From the NCBI RefSeq assembly GCF_041690465.1, contig NZ_JAWLHG010000004.1:124001-188000 (forward strand): DNA of 64,000 nt, given 5' to 3'. The stretch is from Falsiroseomonas sp041690465. Its GTDB lineage: Bacteria; Pseudomonadota; Alphaproteobacteria; Acetobacterales; Acetobacteraceae. The notes beneath the pieces were generated by a model. It worked only from the letters and a program-made list of their open reading frames with translations, was not told the DNA's origin and made no database searches. The position numbers and the translations under genes are program-made. Shown here piece after piece: positions 60,803-64,000 of the stretch. Position 1 is the first letter of the stretch, and every line of letters starts with the position of its first letter.

Positions 60803-63166
60803 TCAGAAGCGTGTCCCGAAGCCGAAGCGGAGGACCTGGGTCTCGTCGTAGGGTTCCTTCACCAAGGCCTGCGCGAGATCGATGTTGATCAGCCCGACCG
60901 GCGTCCGCCAGGAGATGCCGACGCCTGCGCCAACGCGGGGCGAGGCATCGTCCTGCACGCCCGGCCCGGTCAGCGGCGTGCCGGATAGCGAGCCGATATC
61001 CACGAAGGCGCGGCCGAGCAGGCCGATCTCCTGCGGCAGCGGTAGCGGGAAGCGGAACTCGGTGGTCTGTGTCCAGATGGTGCGCCCACCCAGCGGGTCG
61101 TTGGTGGCGCTGGCGGTGTCGCGCGGGCCGGCGCCGGCCAGGGCGAAGCCGCGCAGGTTGTCGCCACCGAGGAAGAAGCGGTCGATGATCCGTTCGTCGC
61201 GCCCGCCCCAGGGGTTGAGCCAGCCCACCCCGGCCTGCAGCACCAGCACGTAGTCGCGGTCGCCGAAGATGCGCTCCAGCGGGATGTAGCCGGCGACGTC
61301 GGCACGCAGGCGCAGATAGGCCACGTCGCCGCCGAGGCCCGCCACATCCGAGCCGAGCCGCAGGATGTAGCCCTGGCGCGGCTCGATCCGGCTGTCCCGG
61401 ACGTCATAGGCGATGGTCTGGCCGAGCTGCGAGAGCAGCGTCTCGCCGGACTGCTCGCGGATGAAGCGGCTGGCCGTCGGCTCCACGTCGAAGACGTTTC
61501 GCTGGACCAGGCTGTAGGACCAGGACTGCCGCACCCGCTCGTTGAATTCGTAGCCGGCGCGCAGCACCGTGCCGTAGCGGCGCTCGCGATAGGAGGCGAC
61601 GTTGATCAGGTCGCGCTGCAGGTAGAACAGGTCGAAGCCGGCCGAGAGGTTGCGGTCGAGGAAGGCCGGATCGGTTACCGAGAAGTCGATCTGGCTGCGC
61701 CGCTGCGCCAGCAGCGTCTGCAGCCTGGCGTCGATGCCGCTGCCGAGGAAGTTGCGCTCGCGGATCCCGAAATCGGCCAGCAGGCCCGCATCGGTCGAGA
61801 AGCCGCCGCCGAGCGAGACCTCGCCGGTCGGACGCTCGGTGATGCTGGTGTTGAGGATCACCCGGTCGGGACGCGAGCCGGGCACCACCTGCACGTCCAC
61901 ATTGCCGAAATAGCCGAGGTCGCGGATGCGCTGGCGCGAGCGGCGGACCTGCGCCGGGTTCAGCGGATCGCCTTCCGCCAGGCGGAACTCGCGCCGGATC
62001 ACGCGATCGGCCGTGCGGGTGTTGCCGGTGATGTCGATGCGCTCGACATAGAGGCGGTTGCCTTCCGTCACCTCGAAGGTGACGTCCACGGTCTCCGCCT
62101 CGCGGTTGCGGGTGACGCGCGGGCGAACCTCCACGAAGGGCACACCGGCCAGCCCGACGCTGTCGGAGAGCGCCTCCACGGCGCGCTCCACCGCATCGCC
62201 GTCGTAGCGGTCGCCTTCCGAGAAGGGGACCTCCCGCCGCAGCGCCTCGGTGTCCACGCCGCGCAGGGTGGAGGTGATCTCCACATTGCCGATGCTGTAG
62301 CGCGGGCCCTCGTTGACGGTGAAGGTGACGAAGAAGCTGCTCTGGTCGGGGGCGAGCTCGGCGGTGGCGCCGGTCACCTGCACATCGGCAAAACCCTGGC
62401 GCAGGTAGAAGCGGCGCAGCAACTCGCGGTCGAAGGCCAGCCGCTCCGGGTCGTAGACGTCGGCGCTGGAGAGGAGATTGTACCAAGCCTGTTCGCGCGT
62501 GGCGATCACGTCGCGCAGGCGCGAATCGGAGAAGGCGGTGTTGCCGACGAAGTTGACCCGGCTGACCAATGCGGCCGGACCTTCGGCGATCTCGAACACC
62601 ACGTCCACGCGGTTCTGGTCGAGCTCGATGACCTTCGGCTCCACCGTGGCGGCAAAGCGGCCGCGGCGGGCATAGAGATCAAGGATCCGCTGGCGGTCCG
62701 CCTGCGCCTGCTGCGGCGTGAACACCGCACGGGGGCGCAGCGTGACCTCGGCGGCGAGCACCTCGTCGCTGGCCTTGCTGTTGCCCTCGAAAGCCACGCG
62801 GTTGACGATCGGGTTCTCCTGGACCGCCACCCGAAGCACGTCGCCCTGGCGGGCGATCCGCACGTCGCGGAACAGTCCGGTGGCGAACAGGGTCCGCAGG
62901 CTGCGGTCCAGCCGGTCCGCGTTGAACGGGTCCCCGGGCTGGAGGAGCATGTAGGAGCGGATCGTATCCGCCTCGATCCGCTGGTTCCCGGTGACCTCGA
63001 TCGCCCGCACCACCCCGGACTGAGCCGGCGCGGCGGCGGGCGCGCGTGGACGCTGCTGCGCCTCCGCCGGGAGGGTCAGGACGATCGGGACGAGCGCGCT
63101 CGCGGCGAGCAGCAGGAGCCGGGTGGCAGCCAAGGCGGACTTCCCTGGGGCGTGATGAGCGTTCAT
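60803..63166 (-). CDS. bamA: Outer membrane protein assembly factor BamA
   Basis: A 787-residue Omp85 protein, the core of the BAM machine. After a signal peptide (LLLLAASALVPIVLTLPAEA) come five POTRA domains (about 50-460; for example GVVRAIEVTGNQRIEADTIR and NRLYVERIDITGNTRTADRV), then the 16-strand barrel with the lid-associated QEIGLLGRAFVDIGSLSG and VGAGVGISWRTPVGLINIDL motifs. It ends FGFGTRF with the terminal Phe. It heads the operon to lpxI. Upstream is a divergent MFS gene rather than rseP. Confidence 0.96.
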   Translation of the reverse strand: MNAHHAPGKSALAATRLLLLAASALVPIVLTLPAEAQQRPRAPAAAPAQSGVVRAIEVTGNQRIEADTIRSYMLLQPGDPFNADRLDRSLRTLFATGLFRDVRIARQGDVLRVAVQENPIVNRVAFEGNSKASDEVLAAEVTLRPRAVFTPQQAQADRQRILDLYARRGRFAATVEPKVIELDQNRVDVVFEIAEGPAALVSRVNFVGNTAFSDSRLRDVIATREQAWYNLLSSADVYDPERLAFDRELLRRFYLRQGFADVQVTGATAELAPDQSSFFVTFTVNEGPRYSIGNVEITSTLRGVDTEALRREVPFSEGDRYDGDAVERAVEALSDSVGLAGVPFVEVRPRVTRNREAETVDVTFEVTEGNRLYVERIDITGNTRTADRVIRREFRLAEGDPLNPAQVRRSRQRIRDLGYFGNVDVQVVPGSRPDRVILNTSITERPTGEVSLGGGFSTDAGLLADFGIRERNFLGSGIDARLQTLLAQRRSQIDFSVTDPAFLDRNLSAGFDLFYLQRDLINVASYRERRYGTVLRAGYEFNERVRQSWSYSLVQRNVFDVEPTASRFIREQSGETLLSQLGQTIAYDVRDSRIEPRQGYILRLGSDVAGLGGDVAYLRLRADVAGYIPLERIFGDRDYVLVLQAGVGWLNPWGGRDERIIDRFFLGGDNLRGFALAGAGPRDTASATNDPLGGRTIWTQTTEFRFPLPLPQEIGLLGRAFVDIGSLSGTPLTGPGVQDDASPRVGAGVGISWRTPVGLINIDLAQALVKEPYDETQVLRFGFGTRF

Positions 63167-63437
63167 CTCCTAGCGGAAGCGACCCCGCCTCGCCACCCCG
63201 CCCCGGCTTCAAGCCGCGTTTCAGCGCGCTTCAGCCGCATCGGAGGGCTGCGACTCGGCGCCTCGCGGCCGGTGTCCGGTCCGCGACTCCGCGAACCGGG
63301 ACCAGCCATGCGCCATCCGCGGCACCCGGCCGCCGCGCCGCCATCGCGCATCCGGCCGAAGCCGCTATCCTGTAATGCTGCCGCGGGCGGCGGGCGTCAT
63401 GGGGGCACGCCCCGGCCGCGGCCGCCGAAAGGAAAGC

Positions 63438-64000
63438 ATGCGCATCGGCCCGGCATCCGACCCGCGATGGAACACGCTGCTGCTCGCGCTCGGCGCGATG
63501 TCGCTGCAGCAGACCTTCGCCGCGCTCGGGCGGAACTTCCCCTATGTCATCGCGCCGGCGATCCTGGACGACCTGCGGCTCGATGCCGCCTGGGTCGGGG
63601 TCTATGTTGCGATCGCGGCCTTCGGTTCGTTGCTGTTCCAGCTGGGCTGCGGCAGCTTCATCGTGCGCTACGGCGCACTGCGCACCAGCCAGGCCGCGCT
63701 GGCGATGGTGGCGATTGGCCTGGCCGCGGCGGCCGGCGGCCCGCTGGTGCTCTTCGCCCTCTCGGCGCTGATCGGCGGCGGCGGCGCGGCGGTGTCCACG
63801 CCGGCAAGCTCGCACCTGCTCGGCCGCTATTCGCCGCCGCGCTACCTGCCGCTGATCTTCTCGATCAAGCAGACAGCGGTGCCGGCCGGCCTGCTGCTCG
63901 CCGGCGTGCTGGCGCCGCAGCTGACCGAATGGCTCGGCTGGCGCGGGGCGGTGCTGGCGACGGCGGCCGCCTGCCTCGGTTTCGCGGTCGCGCTGCAGCC
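63438..64000 (+). CDS. MFS transporter, N-terminal part (cut by window end)
   Basis: An open frame begins at ATG 63438 behind AAAGGAAAG and runs out of the window after 187 codons. The product has at least five membrane spans: LLLALGAMSLQQTFAALGRN, AAWVGVYVAIAAFGSLLFQ, ALAMVAIGLAAAAGGPLVLF and later GLLLAGVLAPQLTEWLGWRG. The layout PVIxxxxxDL followed by GVYVAIAAFGSLL is that of MFS uptake or efflux proteins. Interval 63167-63437 has no other gene and carries both divergent promoters. Substrate unknown. Confidence 0.78.
   Translation, partial: MRIGPASDPRWNTLLLALGAMSLQQTFAALGRNFPYVIAPAILDDLRLDAAWVGVYVAIAAFGSLLFQLGCGSFIVRYGALRTSQAALAMVAIGLAAAAGGPLVLFALSALIGGGGAAVSTPASSHLLGRYSPPRYLPLIFSIKQTAVPAGLLLAGVLAPQLTEWLGWRGAVLATAAACLGFAVALQ

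Noticed and set aside
63167..63437. Additional gene between bamA and the MFS gene
   Set aside because: Open frames here are Arg/Ala/Pro-rich, lack ribosome binding sites and overlap the promoter region.

Overview
Organism and sequence. This is chromosomal DNA of very high GC content. Gene content and order point to an alphaproteobacterium of the Acetobacteraceae (Roseomonas-like): the bamA-skp-lpxD-fabZ-lpxA-lpxI envelope operon, several Bug/TctC and NMT1-type solute receptors, a YjbE-type TerC protein, PEP-CTERM and RTX exoproteins, and many GTG/TTG starts. The placement is inferred from gene content, not from a marker tree. Ten Ns at 47895-47904 show that this is a draft scaffold. I found no rRNA, tRNA, CRISPR array, prophage or insertion sequence.

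Layout. 1-3 kb: a gene tail, a DmsC-type membrane anchor and two unknown proteins. 3-11 kb: a tightly coupled operon (acyl-CoA ligase, M20 hydrolase, amidohydrolase) with a divergent hotdog thioesterase, then an MDR oxidoreductase, an NMT1-type receptor, MlaA, a Gdx/SugE exporter and an Mpo1-like protein. 11-20 kb: an MFS exporter, Dps, a PEP-CTERM protein, parE, a lipoprotein with terC, and purB. 20-24 kb: a 2-hydroxyacid dehydrogenase, a Bug receptor, a glutathione transferase, a VOC enzyme and an RraA-fold protein. 24-28.4 kb is a sulfur island: ECF sigma factor, anti-sigma factor and sulfite dehydrogenase SorAB in one operon, next to a YeeE/YedE transporter pair behind an AT-rich palindrome. 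28.5-35 kb: an aminotransferase relic and a DeoR-regulated carbohydrate ABC importer. 35-42.5 kb: an orphan amino-acid receptor, a CaCA antiporter, YffB, Tag, GuaA, a GNAT enzyme and an RsmB-type methyltransferase.

42.5-48 kb is the most unusual stretch. It holds an RTX calcium-binding protein, a hypothetical protein, a secreted protein ending in about 13 SNSS tetrapeptides, an anti-sigma/ECF sigma pair and a divergent S8 protease. The RTX and SNSS genes each carry GGAATA upstream of CGTTGT with exactly 16 bases between GGAAT and CGTTGT. Related elements lie upstream of both sigma genes. I infer an ECF-controlled exoprotein regulon.

48-64 kb: guaB, a gamma-glutamyltransferase with its own Bug receptor, a signal-less lipase-like protein, YcjX/YcjF-type proteins, GloA, and the outer-membrane operon reading from bamA to lpxI, with a divergent MFS gene cut by the window end. 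Most intergenic regions hold GC-rich hairpins without U-tracts. Several look like one dispersed double-hairpin repeat family.
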